Origin: Labedella populi
GTDB lineage: Bacteria; Actinomycetota; Actinomycetes; Actinomycetales; Microbacteriaceae
Assembly (NCBI RefSeq): GCF_004078655.1
Contig: NZ_RZNC01000002.1
Location: forward strand, 1-64,000
Length of the DNA: 64,000 bases
Reading direction: 5' to 3'
Each line of letters opens with the position of its first letter. The stretch's first letter is position 1. The notes under the pieces are model-generated. The model was not told the origin of the DNA, ran no database searches, and saw only the letters and a program-made list of their open reading frames with translations. The translations under genes were made by a program, and so were the position numbers. Shown one piece after another: positions 47,536-55,899 of this stretch.

Positions 47536-48933
47536 ATGCCAGAACTCCGCAGGGTGTTCCCCGCTCCCTCCCGCTCGATCCGTGCGACGCCCTCCTCCCC
47601 GGACTCCGGCCTCACCCTCGTCGAGCTCGTCGTCGCGATGATGGTGTTCGCGATCCTCGCCCTAGGCGTTGCCTACTCCATGCTCGCGACACTGCAGTCC
47701 TCTCGGGACAACCGTGGGCGTCAGGTCGCCGCGAACCTCGCGGCGCAGGAGATCGACCTCGTCCGCTCCGTCGACGACATCTTCTCCATCCAGAACGCCA
47801 CACGCGTCCAGGAGGTCGACGGCGTCCCCTACACGGTGTCGCGCAGCACGGGTTGGGTGAACAGCGGTATCGCGTCGTCCGACTGCGGGTCGGGCGATGG
47901 CGTTCTCCAACACAAGCGGATCAATGTCGCCGTATCCTGGGGTGTCGGTGGCGCCGCGCGGACGGTGCGTTCCGACACCGTCGTGGCTCCCGGATCGAAG
48001 ATCAACGATCCGACTCTGGGGACGATCACGGTGCAGGTGACGCGCGCAGACGGCACGGGCGCTCCCGGTATCGCCGTAACGGTCAAACCGTCGTCGACGC
48101 CAGAAGGTGCGGAGTCGCCCACGGAACCCATCCCGGTGACGGACCTGAGTGGTTGCACCTATGCCCTGAAGATCAAGCCCGGCAACTACGACGTGACGAT
48201 CGCGAAGGACGGGTACGTCACCTCGGCACACGCGGCAGTCGAAACGCAGAAGGATCGTCGCGTCACTCAAGGGTCTGCCACCGCCGTCTCGTTCTCCTAT
48301 GACCTAGCGGTCGACTTCGCCCCGACGTTCATTCACGGTGCGGGTGGAAGTGTCACCGCTCCGGAGGCTTTGGATCTCAGTTTCTCGAGCACGGCGGGAA
48401 CGGTCACGACGACCGTCGGCTCGGTCCGCCCGAAGCTGTTCCCCTCCGACTCGGGCTACACCGTCCTGGCGGGCAAGATCTCCGAGGTGTCCGGCGGCGG
48501 TATCGCGTGCGATGCGATCGACCCGGCACGCTGGCCCGATACGACAGCGGCGGACGGAGCCGCTGTCTCTGGATTCGTCGTTCCCCCGACGTCAGCGGCA
48601 CCGGGGACGTCGACGACCGCTTCCGTTCCGGTGGCTGTCGTCAAACTGACGATGCCGGCCGGGTCGACGGCGACCGTGACGGCACGTTCGGTCAGTGCCT
48701 CCGAAGACACCCCCTCGGGCGATGCGCCGGGGTGTGACACCTCGATGACCTATGTGCTCGGCTCCATCAGCGGAGAGAAACAATTCGTGATGCCGTTCGG
48801 AGTCTGGTCCTTCACGACCAGCTCCGGCACGGTGGGCGTGATGCCGGGCACGTCCGCGGTGCCGGTGACCGGCGGAAGCTCCACCAACGGACTCGTCATT
48901 CTCGATCCTCGCCGACCGGTGGTGACTCCATGA
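47536..48933 (+). CDS. Minor prepilin (PilV-like), with Ig-like region
   Basis: A 465-residue prepilin from ATG 47536, with GAGGAAGG upstream. After a 25-residue leader it has the site SG|LTLVELVVAMMVFAIL with Glu at +5. The long globular part has a domain like carboxypeptidase-regulatory/Ig-like folds (YALKIKPGNYDVTIAKDGYV near 220) and is rich in Ser/Thr/Ala afterwards. Its size is much larger than PilV of proteobacteria (~170), suggesting an adhesin or exposed pilus tip role, which is inference. It overlaps the next gene by four bases. Confidence 0.85.
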   Translation: MPELRRVFPAPSRSIRATPSSPDSGLTLVELVVAMMVFAILALGVAYSMLATLQSSRDNRGRQVAANLAAQEIDLVRSVDDIFSIQNATRVQEVDGVPYTVSRSTGWVNSGIASSDCGSGDGVLQHKRINVAVSWGVGGAARTVRSDTVVAPGSKINDPTLGTITVQVTRADGTGAPGIAVTVKPSSTPEGAESPTEPIPVTDLSGCTYALKIKPGNYDVTIAKDGYVTSAHAAVETQKDRRVTQGSATAVSFSYDLAVDFAPTFIHGAGGSVTAPEALDLSFSSTAGTVTTTVGSVRPKLFPSDSGYTVLAGKISEVSGGGIACDAIDPARWPDTTAADGAAVSGFVVPPTSAAPGTSTTASVPVAVVKLTMPAGSTATVTARSVSASEDTPSGDAPGCDTSMTYVLGSISGEKQFVMPFGVWSFTTSSGTVGVMPGTSAVPVTGGSSTNGLVILDPRRPVVTP

Positions 48934-49658
48934 CGCTGGAACGCGAGCGCGCGCGGCGGCGCTATTCCTCCCAGACGGGTGAGAGCGGGATGTCGCTGGT
49001 CGAACTGGTCGTCGGCATCCTCGTCTTCGGCATCGTGACGACACTCATCGCGAATCTCTACATCAGCACCGTCCAGGTGGTTTCCGTCTCGTCCTCGCTC
49101 GACACGAACACCCGGATGGCCTCGAACGGCATGAACGAGATGACTCGCGTCGTTCGCGCGGGCACTCCCTACCCGGTCGCGGGGGCGATCGAGCCGAAGC
49201 CCACTTTCGTCGCGGCCGATGGCACCTCGCTCACCATGTATGCGTACGTGAACCTCGCCAATAGTGATCAGACTCCGGTTCGCGTGCGCTTCTCCGTCGT
49301 CGATGACAATCTGATGGAGACGACGTGGGCGGCGGCGGGACCCGTCAACGGGTTCTACAGCTTCCCCGCCTGGGAAGCGCCGACGGCGACGCGTGAGCTC
49401 GCGGCCTCGGTGGTGCCGCAGGCCGAGGCGCTGTCGGATGGCGGAGCGCGCCAGCCATTGTTCACCTATTCGGATGTGAACGGGGCGGCGATCACGGTGC
49501 CGCCGGGCGGTGTGACGGATGAGGAGACTCTTCGCAGCATCGCTTCGGTGACCATCACGCTGACCATCCAGGGATCGACCACGGACGAACGTGCGCGGGT
49601 GACGCTCGTGAATACGGTGGGCATCCCGAACCTCGGTCAGAATCGGACACTCCCGTGA
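48930..49658 (+). CDS. Minor prepilin (PilW-like)
   Basis: A 242-residue prepilin; ATG 48930 overlaps the previous stop as ATGA. Leader of 20 residues, site SG|MSLVELVVGILVFGIV with Glu at +5, then a Thr/Ser-rich globular domain. Position and size match PilW/GspJ-like minor pilins that prime pilus assembly. Confidence 0.85.
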   Translation: MTLERERARRRYSSQTGESGMSLVELVVGILVFGIVTTLIANLYISTVQVVSVSSSLDTNTRMASNGMNEMTRVVRAGTPYPVAGAIEPKPTFVAADGTSLTMYAYVNLANSDQTPVRVRFSVVDDNLMETTWAAAGPVNGFYSFPAWEAPTATRELAASVVPQAEALSDGGARQPLFTYSDVNGAAITVPPGGVTDEETLRSIASVTITLTIQGSTTDERARVTLVNTVGIPNLGQNRTLP

Positions 49659-51442
49659 GCCGCTTCGCCCGTGTCCTGTCGCGGTGGCGGGATGGAGCTG
49701 ACGACGGCGCAGCGCTCGCCATGACGATCATCATCGGCATGGTTCTGCTCGTCTTCGTCGGCACGGCGACCGCGATCGCGGTGAGCGGGACGCGGAAGTC
49801 TTCGCACGATGCCGATTGGAACGCCGCGATCGCGGCCGCCTATGCCGGTGTCGAGGATTACAAATCGCGGCTGTCCAACGACAACACCTATGTCAGGTAC
49901 GGCGACCCGGGCGCCGTTTTCAGCGCCGGCAGCGACGTCAGGCTCCCGACTGAACCGAACGACGCCTTCGGATCAGGAATCGCCGGCACATGGGCGTCTG
50001 TTCCCGGTAGCACCAACGGTGCCCAATTCCGATATGAGGTCGACAACAGGCAGTACGAGGCGACGGGGTCTCTCCGCGTCCGTTCGAGCGGACGCGTCGG
50101 GGATGTCGTTCGCACGATTGTCGTCAATGTGAAGCAGGAAGGTTTTGTCGACTACCTCTACTTCACCGACTACGAGATGACGGACCCCATCCTCACCAAG
50201 AACTCGCGTTGTGTCCCGGCCTACGCGTGGTCGAGCCCGTACAATCAGCATCCGTCGTATTGCACGGACATCCAGTTCGCAGCGAATGACGTCATCAACG
50301 GTCCGCTTCATTCGAACGACACGGTGCTGGTCTGCGGCCAGACGAAATTCCGCGGTGAGTTCACGACGGCCAACAGCGTCGGCGATCTGTACAAGAAGGT
50401 CGGCGGGTGGAGTTGCCCGGGGGATCCCGTCTTCACCGTCAAGCCGAAGGTCGCGAAAAGCGTGGGCATGCCCAAGACCAATTCGCAGATGCTGAGCGAA
50501 ACCCGCACGGACCTCGACACGGTGCAGCGGCCCGGTTGTCTATACACCGGTCCCACGATCATCACGTTAACAAGCGACGGGCAAATGAACGTCAAGTCGC
50601 CTTTCACGAAGCAGACGCGAATCCTCGGAGAGGGGGCCGCCGACGGGAGCACCCCGCCCGAGTGCGGCGCCGTGGGCACCGCCACGGGGCAGCTCGGGTC
50701 AGAGGCCGGTGCAACGATCGATGTCATCCCGCAGAACCTGATTTACGTGCAGAACGTTCCTGACCGGTCGACCAACGTGAATTATTGGCCGACGACGACG
50801 AACCCGACGTCCTTCTCATGTACGGACGGGAATAGCTGGCTCTTCGGCTCCAGCGTCCGGTATCCCGCTGTCGATGAGGAAGTGCCGTACGCTTCCCCGG
50901 CGCACTATGGATGTCGTAACGGCGATGTCTACGTCAAAGGCACCCTCGACGGTGAGGTGACGCTGGCGGCACAGAACTACATCTATGTGACCGGGGACCT
51001 CAGGTACGAGAGCGCCTCCGATGACGTCCTCGGACTCGTGGGTGAGAATTCGGTGTGGGTGCACAAGCCGGTGAAATGTACGTCATGGAACGAGGACAGA
51101 TACGGAAGGAAGACGACCTGCAGCAACTACGAGAATCTCTCGAGCACGAAGGACCGACGGATTGACGCGGCGATTCTCTCCGTCGCCCACACCTTCATCG
51201 TCCAGAACCATGACAAGGGTGATGGACTGGGCACTCTCACCGTGATGGGGGCTATCGCTCAGAAGTTCCGCGGGCCGGTCGCAACAACGGGGGGAACGGG
51301 ATACGTGAAGAGCTACTCGTATGATCCGCGCTTCAAGTACATGGCCCCGCCCAAGTTCCTGTCCCCAGTCTCGACCACGTACGGTGTCTCGGAGATCGTC
51401 GAGGTCAAGACGGCCTTCAACCCCGATGGGAGCCCGGCATGA
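49655..51442 (+). CDS. PilX/GspK-like tip protein, large
   Basis: A 595-residue protein; GTG 49655 overlaps the previous stop. The N-terminal hydrophobic helix (ADDGAALAMTIIIGMVLLVF) resembles PilX/GspK but lacks the +5 glutamate, as in tip subunits. The large soluble part is Cys-containing (VPAYAWSSPYNQHPSYCTDI) with repeated short beta strands (DVINGPLHSNDTVLVCGQTK, NGDVYVKGTLDGEVTLAAQN) that look like a stack of beta rungs. It is richer in A/T-ending codons than its neighbours, which could mean transfer or weak codon selection. Its size is far above ordinary PilX. Confidence 0.8.
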   Translation: MSRFARVLSRWRDGADDGAALAMTIIIGMVLLVFVGTATAIAVSGTRKSSHDADWNAAIAAAYAGVEDYKSRLSNDNTYVRYGDPGAVFSAGSDVRLPTEPNDAFGSGIAGTWASVPGSTNGAQFRYEVDNRQYEATGSLRVRSSGRVGDVVRTIVVNVKQEGFVDYLYFTDYEMTDPILTKNSRCVPAYAWSSPYNQHPSYCTDIQFAANDVINGPLHSNDTVLVCGQTKFRGEFTTANSVGDLYKKVGGWSCPGDPVFTVKPKVAKSVGMPKTNSQMLSETRTDLDTVQRPGCLYTGPTIITLTSDGQMNVKSPFTKQTRILGEGAADGSTPPECGAVGTATGQLGSEAGATIDVIPQNLIYVQNVPDRSTNVNYWPTTTNPTSFSCTDGNSWLFGSSVRYPAVDEEVPYASPAHYGCRNGDVYVKGTLDGEVTLAAQNYIYVTGDLRYESASDDVLGLVGENSVWVHKPVKCTSWNEDRYGRKTTCSNYENLSSTKDRRIDAAILSVAHTFIVQNHDKGDGLGTLTVMGAIAQKFRGPVATTGGTGYVKSYSYDPRFKYMAPPKFLSPVSTTYGVSEIVEVKTAFNPDGSPA

Positions 51443-52290
51443 CTCCGGCCGATCTCGTCCCCCTCCTCACCGTCGGGGCCGTCCTCGTCGGCGTCTTCGG
51501 TCTCCTCATCGGCTCGTTCCTCAACGTCGTCGTGTACCGCGTGCCGAACGGACTCTCGGTCGTGAGCCCGCCGAGCGCGTGCCCGGGTTGCGGCGAGGGC
51601 ATCAAGCCGTATGACAACGTGCCGGTGCTGTCATGGCTCGTCCTCGGCGGCAAGTGCCGGTCGTGCCGTGAACCGATCTCCGCGCGGTATCCGCTCGTCG
51701 AGCTCGCCGGCGGCGCCGCCTTCGTGGGCGTCGCCTGGTGGTGGACCGCGAGCACGGGGCTCCAGGCAACGCCGACCGCCGTGATCGCATCCGGCCTCGG
51801 GCTCGTCGCGTTCCTCTACCTCGCCGCGATCTCACTCGCGCTCGGTCTCATCGACCTCGACGTGCACCGCCTGCCGGACCGCATCGTCCTTCCGGCATAC
51901 GTCGTGCTCACCGTCCTCCTCGGAACGGCCTCGATCATCGCCGGCGACCCGGGCGCGCTCGGACGAGCGGCGATCGGAGGAGTCGTGCTCGCCGCCTTCT
52001 ACCTCGTCCTCGCGTTCGTGAAGCCCGGTGCGATGGGACTCGGCGACGTGAAGCTCGCCGGAGTCCTCGGCTTCGCCCTCGCCTGGTTGGGCTGGGAAGA
52101 GCTCATCGTCGGCGCGTGCGGCGCCTTCTTCACGGGCGGCCTCTTCGCGATCGTCCTTCTCGCGACCGGCCGCGCTCGCCGCGGCTCCGGTATCCCCTTC
52201 GGTCCGTGGATGCTCCTCGGGGCATGGATCGGCATCGTCGCCGGAGCGCCGCTCGCAGATCTCTATCTCTCATCACTCGGCCTCGCTTGA
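51439..52290 (+). CDS. pilD: Prepilin peptidase PilD
   Basis: A 283-residue leader peptidase and N-methyltransferase; ATG 51439 overlaps the previous stop. It has the N-terminal methyltransferase cysteine pairs (CPGCGEG and CRSCREP, near 48-77) and the aspartate protease motifs LIDLDVHRLPDR near 138 and GLGDVKLAG near 199. Seven or eight membrane spans are visible. It cleaves the leaders of the prepilins in this locus. Confidence 0.95.
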   Translation: MTPADLVPLLTVGAVLVGVFGLLIGSFLNVVVYRVPNGLSVVSPPSACPGCGEGIKPYDNVPVLSWLVLGGKCRSCREPISARYPLVELAGGAAFVGVAWWWTASTGLQATPTAVIASGLGLVAFLYLAAISLALGLIDLDVHRLPDRIVLPAYVVLTVLLGTASIIAGDPGALGRAAIGGVVLAAFYLVLAFVKPGAMGLGDVKLAGVLGFALAWLGWEELIVGACGAFFTGGLFAIVLLATGRARRGSGIPFGPWMLLGAWIGIVAGAPLADLYLSSLGLA

Positions 52291-52424
52291 GGCCGATCCG
52301 CCAGGAGCAGTACACGCATCAGCACACGCACGTGCAGTACTAGACGCACCAGCACCCCGCACCACCAGGAATCAGCACCACCAGTACCCCGCGCACCACC
52401 AGCACCACAGGACAGGAGATCCAC
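52291..52424. repeat. CACCAG-rich low-complexity spacer between pilD and pilM
   Basis: A 134-base stretch with no gene, made of CACCAG/CACCAC-like units (clearest at 52345-52412) and a doubled GCAGTAC (52307-52313 and 52334-52340). It is nearly free of G on the plus strand in its second half. It ends in a ribosome site (GACAGGAGATCCAC) for pilM. Confidence 0.65.
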
Positions 52425-53513
52425 ATGGCATCGAGCGTCGTCGGCATCGACATCGGGAGCGTCGCCATCCGAGCAGTCGAGCTCAAAGACCCGGATAAGG
52501 CGCGGCCCACAGTGCTCCGGTTCGGGGAGATCCCGCTCGCTGAAGGCGCCGTGTCCCGGGGCGAGGTCATCGAGCAGCGCACGGTCGCCTCGTCCCTGAA
52601 ACGGCTGTGGTCGACTGCGGGCTTCGGCTCGAAGGACGTCGTCATCGGCATGGGAAACCAGCGCGTCCTCGCCCGTGACCTCACGCTCCCACGGATGTCT
52701 ATCACCCGCATTCGGGAATCCCTCCCGTACCAGGTGCAGGACCACCTCCCGGTGCCGGTCGAGGAGGCGCTGCTCGACTTCTACCCCGTCTCGGAGGCGA
52801 ACTCGGAATCGGGACCCGTGGTGAACGGGCTTCTCGTCGCGGCCATCAAGGAGGCGGTGCTCGGCAATGTACGGGCCGTCGAACTCGCGGGTCTCACGAC
52901 CCGCGGCGTCGACCTCGTGCCCTTCGCCCTCTCACGACTGCTCCTGGGAACGGCGGCGTCGGCCGCCGCGGGCCTCGACACCGAGGCCGTGGTGGAGGTC
53001 GGGGCGACGGCGACGACCGTCGTGATCTCGACCCACGGCGTCCCGCAGTTCCTCCGCATCATCCCGTCCGGCGGGGACGACACGACGGAGGCGCTGCGCC
53101 TCCGGCTCGAGATCGAGAACAGTGAGGCCGAGATCCTCAAGCGCTCCGTCGGTCTCACCACTCGGGTCCCGGAGTCGTCGCTCGAACCGGCGATGAACAT
53201 CATCAACGAGGTGACGAGCGACCTCCTCGGCAGCATCCGGAACACGGTCGCCTACTTCACACACACCCGCTCGGACGCACCCATCCGACGCATCCAGGTG
53301 TGCGGGGGCGGGAGCTTCCTGCGCGGCCTTCCCGAGGCGCTTGCGGAGTTGACGCGGCTCCCCGTCGTCCCCGTCGACGTCCTGCCGACGTTCGGAACGG
53401 CCCGCGGCGTCGATGTCGCCGCGCTGCAGGCGCGTCAGGCCGAGTTCGCCGTCGCCCTCGGCCTCGCGGTCGGGGACGCCGAGGCGAGAACCGCCGGGAA
53501 GGCCGCAGCGTGA
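52425..53513 (+). CDS. pilM: Type IV pilus protein PilM
   Basis: A 362-residue actin-like protein with the start VVGIDIGSVAIRAVELK, TLPRMSITRIRESLPYQVQD near 86 and DTEAVVEVGATATTVVISTH near 185. PilM binds the cytoplasmic tail of PilN and nucleotide and couples the alignment complex to the motor. Four-base overlap with pilN (GTG 53510, TGA 53511-53513). Confidence 0.92.
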   Translation: MASSVVGIDIGSVAIRAVELKDPDKARPTVLRFGEIPLAEGAVSRGEVIEQRTVASSLKRLWSTAGFGSKDVVIGMGNQRVLARDLTLPRMSITRIRESLPYQVQDHLPVPVEEALLDFYPVSEANSESGPVVNGLLVAAIKEAVLGNVRAVELAGLTTRGVDLVPFALSRLLLGTAASAAAGLDTEAVVEVGATATTVVISTHGVPQFLRIIPSGGDDTTEALRLRLEIENSEAEILKRSVGLTTRVPESSLEPAMNIINEVTSDLLGSIRNTVAYFTHTRSDAPIRRIQVCGGGSFLRGLPEALAELTRLPVVPVDVLPTFGTARGVDVAALQARQAEFAVALGLAVGDAEARTAGKAAA

Positions 53514-54238
53514 GCGGCCGCAGCACGATCGAGGAACTCGCGGTCGGTCGGCGCCCACGCGCCGACCTCATGCCGCCGGAGATCATCGCCGCGCACCGGG
53601 CGAAGTCCATGAGGCGTCGGCTCCTGCTCGGACTCCTCGGGGTGCTCGTCGTCGTCGGGCTGGCGGCCGGTGGTGCGACGTGGCTCAACGTCCAGAGCCA
53701 GTTCGCTCTCCTCGCCGCTCAGGCTCGAACCTCGGATCTGCTGGCCGAACAGGCGAAGTACATCGAGGTCCGCCGCGTGCAGGAGGAGATCGCCCTCATC
53801 GAGAGCGGGCAGAAGGTCGGAGCATCGACCGAGATCCTCTGGAAGGACTACTTGCTCGGCGTCCAGTCGAAGCTTCCGACAGACGTCGTCGTCATGTCGG
53901 TCTCGGTCGAGTCGGCATCGCCGCTCGCCGAGTTCGCCCAGTCGGACGAGCCGCTGCAGCAGTCCCGGGTCGCGACGCTCACGTTCTCGGCCGTGAGCGC
54001 CACGCTTCCCGACGTGACGTCGTGGCTTGACGGCCTCGCCGAGCTCCCGGGTTATGTGAGTGCGACGCCGAACTCGGTCACCCTCGACGAGGAGAGCCAG
54101 TCGTACACGTCGGCCGTGACGATGCAGATCAACGAGGGGGCGTGGTCGCAGCGCTTCACGCCGGACGACGAGAAGATCGGGGCCGAGGGGGCCGACGCCA
54201 CCGACGGCACCGACATCACGACGGAGGGCGGCGAATGA
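53510..54238 (+). CDS. pilN: Type IV pilus protein PilN
   Basis: A 242-residue bitopic protein. The short cytoplasmic N-terminus contains RADLMPPEIIAAHRAKSMRR, then one membrane span (LLLGLLGVLVVVGLAAGGAT) and an outside coiled-coil/ferredoxin-like part. The conserved LP-E element (here LMPPEI) binds PilM. It is translation-coupled to pilM and pilO. Confidence 0.85.
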   Translation: MSGRSTIEELAVGRRPRADLMPPEIIAAHRAKSMRRRLLLGLLGVLVVVGLAAGGATWLNVQSQFALLAAQARTSDLLAEQAKYIEVRRVQEEIALIESGQKVGASTEILWKDYLLGVQSKLPTDVVVMSVSVESASPLAEFAQSDEPLQQSRVATLTFSAVSATLPDVTSWLDGLAELPGYVSATPNSVTLDEESQSYTSAVTMQINEGAWSQRFTPDDEKIGAEGADATDGTDITTEGGE

Positions 54239-54933
54239 ACGCGCAGAGGCTGTGGATCATCGGCGCCGCGATCGTCGCGGTGGCCGTCCTCGTGCTCGGC
54301 TGGTTCGTCGGCGTGGAGCCGCAACTCGCCGCGATGCGGGCGACCGACGAGCAACGTCGCGGCGTCGAGGCCCAGAACCTCGCCACGGAGGCGACGGTCG
54401 CGCGCCTCGAGAAGGACTTCGCGAGCCTCGGCGCGCTCGAGGACGAGCGGGAGGATCTTCGCGGCTCCATCCCCGTCACGGAGGACACGACGCTCCTGTT
54501 CAACCAGCTCGACGCGCTCGCCGCGGCGAGCGGCACGACGGTCACGAACGTCACGCCCTCGCCTCTCGTCGCGTATACGCCGCCGGTCGTCGAGGTCCCC
54601 GTCGACCCGGAGTCTGACGGAGCCGAGGCGAACGAGGGAGAGGCCCCGGCCGCCCCGGCGGCACCCGCCGAGCCGTCCGGCCCGCCCGTCATCACGGATC
54701 CGCTCATCACTCCCGAGAACTTCTACGCGATGCAGATCACGGTCTCCGTCACGGGCTCGAACGAGGCCGTGCTCGACTTCGTCGACCGTGTGCAACACGG
54801 GGAACGCCTGTTCCTCATCACGTCCCTCCAAGTCGCCTCCGACGAGGAGACGGAGCAGTTCACGGCGACGTCCACGGGCTCCGTCTACGTCCTGCTCGGC
54901 GCGGGCGATTCGACGGACGGAGCCGACGAATAG
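54235..54933 (+). CDS. pilO: Type IV pilus protein PilO
   Basis: A 232-residue bitopic protein from ATG 54235 (overlap ATGA). One N-terminal span (LWIIGAAIVAVAVLVLGWFV) is followed by a coiled coil (ALEDEREDLRGSIPVTEDTT), an acidic Ala/Pro linker and a C-terminal ferredoxin-like domain. PilO pairs with PilN to hold the alignment complex. It ends the pilus locus; no PilP or secretin PilQ follows. Confidence 0.85.
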   Translation: MNAQRLWIIGAAIVAVAVLVLGWFVGVEPQLAAMRATDEQRRGVEAQNLATEATVARLEKDFASLGALEDEREDLRGSIPVTEDTTLLFNQLDALAAASGTTVTNVTPSPLVAYTPPVVEVPVDPESDGAEANEGEAPAAPAAPAEPSGPPVITDPLITPENFYAMQITVSVTGSNEAVLDFVDRVQHGERLFLITSLQVASDEETEQFTATSTGSVYVLLGAGDSTDGADE

Positions 54934-55001
54934 CGACCACCGTCGGCTCGCGATCCCGTGAGGGCACCGTTCGCCGCAGCGGCGCGTCGCGCGTGGCCGG
55001 G

Positions 55002-55007
55002 TAGCAT
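55002..55007 (+). promoter_or_regulatory. Candidate -10 before the first membrane-protein gene
   Basis: TAGCAT, with a start near 55014 and a leader of ~25 bases before ATG 55039. Confidence 0.35.
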
Positions 55008-55038
55008 CGACGGAGGATCGACCGCCCCTGGAGGAGCC

Positions 55039-55767
55039 ATGACGCAACCCGACGTCGCCGGTGAACACCGTGACTCGTCGCCCGTCGAGCCCGACGGGGA
55101 CCGCGAGGCGCCGCCGCCTCGCAGCCGCTTGTGGATCGGCTCGGCCATCGCGATCGCCGCCGTTCTCGCCCTCCTCGCCGGAAGCGTGTTCGCGCTCCTG
55201 ACCCACATGGGCGGCGCGGGCATGGCGAACCCCACCCGCCCCGACACGGGAACCGCCGGAGGCGACGGCTCGCGTCCGGTGCCGGCGGAGACCGTCGAGC
55301 CCGCCATCGCCGCCCCCCGCCCGACGGACTGCGAGCAGATCTACTCGCCGGACATGTACGACTACCTCGAGTCGACCGGTCTTCCGCTCAACGACGGTTC
55401 GGTCACGGACAGCCTCGGTGCGACCGATCCGGTCCTCGCCGCGCTCATCACCGACGGCAACACCGTCAAGTGCAGTTGGGGCTTCGCGGGCGAGTACGGC
55501 CTCAACACCAACATCACGCAGGTCGACGAAGGCACGGCGGCGGCCGTCCTCGAGCAACTCGACGCACTCGCCTTCGAGTGCTACGACGAGTCGGAGGGGC
55601 GGCGCTGCATCCAGAGCGACACCGTCACGGACGACCTCGGTACCTACCGCACGGGTGAGTCCCATTTCGTCCGCGGCGGCGTGTGGATCGCGACGCACTG
55701 GGTGAACTTCGCACCGGACCGGTACACGCAGGACATCGTCGAGTCCCTCTGGCCGGCGTCCGAGTAG
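55039..55767 (+). CDS. Bitopic membrane protein, extracytoplasmic domain unknown
   Basis: A 242-residue protein from ATG 55039, with GGAGGAG upstream. A charged, disordered N-terminus is followed by one membrane span (IGSAIAIAAVLALLAGSVFA) and an outside domain of ~150 residues with four cysteines (TDCEQIYSPDMYDYL, VKCSWGFAGEYG, FECYDESEGRRCIQS). I do not recognise the domain. It may follow the pilus locus by chance or serve cell-surface functions. Confidence 0.75.
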   Translation: MTQPDVAGEHRDSSPVEPDGDREAPPPRSRLWIGSAIAIAAVLALLAGSVFALLTHMGGAGMANPTRPDTGTAGGDGSRPVPAETVEPAIAAPRPTDCEQIYSPDMYDYLESTGLPLNDGSVTDSLGATDPVLAALITDGNTVKCSWGFAGEYGLNTNITQVDEGTAAAVLEQLDALAFECYDESEGRRCIQSDTVTDDLGTYRTGESHFVRGGVWIATHWVNFAPDRYTQDIVESLWPASE

Positions 55768-55844
55768 TCCCGGTGAGGGAGCCGTCGAACGGACGGGCTC
55801 GTCCGACCCCCGCGTGCCACCCGGCCGGGGGTGCACTCCCGCGT

Positions 55845-55850
55845 TAGAGT
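55845..55850 (+). promoter_or_regulatory. Candidate -10 before the acidic membrane-protein gene
   Basis: TAGAGT, with a leader of ~43 bases before ATG 55900. Confidence 0.35.
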
Positions 55851-55899
55851 CGTGCCCGAGCAGACGACCTGCTCGCTGCAGAAAAACGGGAGCTCCGCC

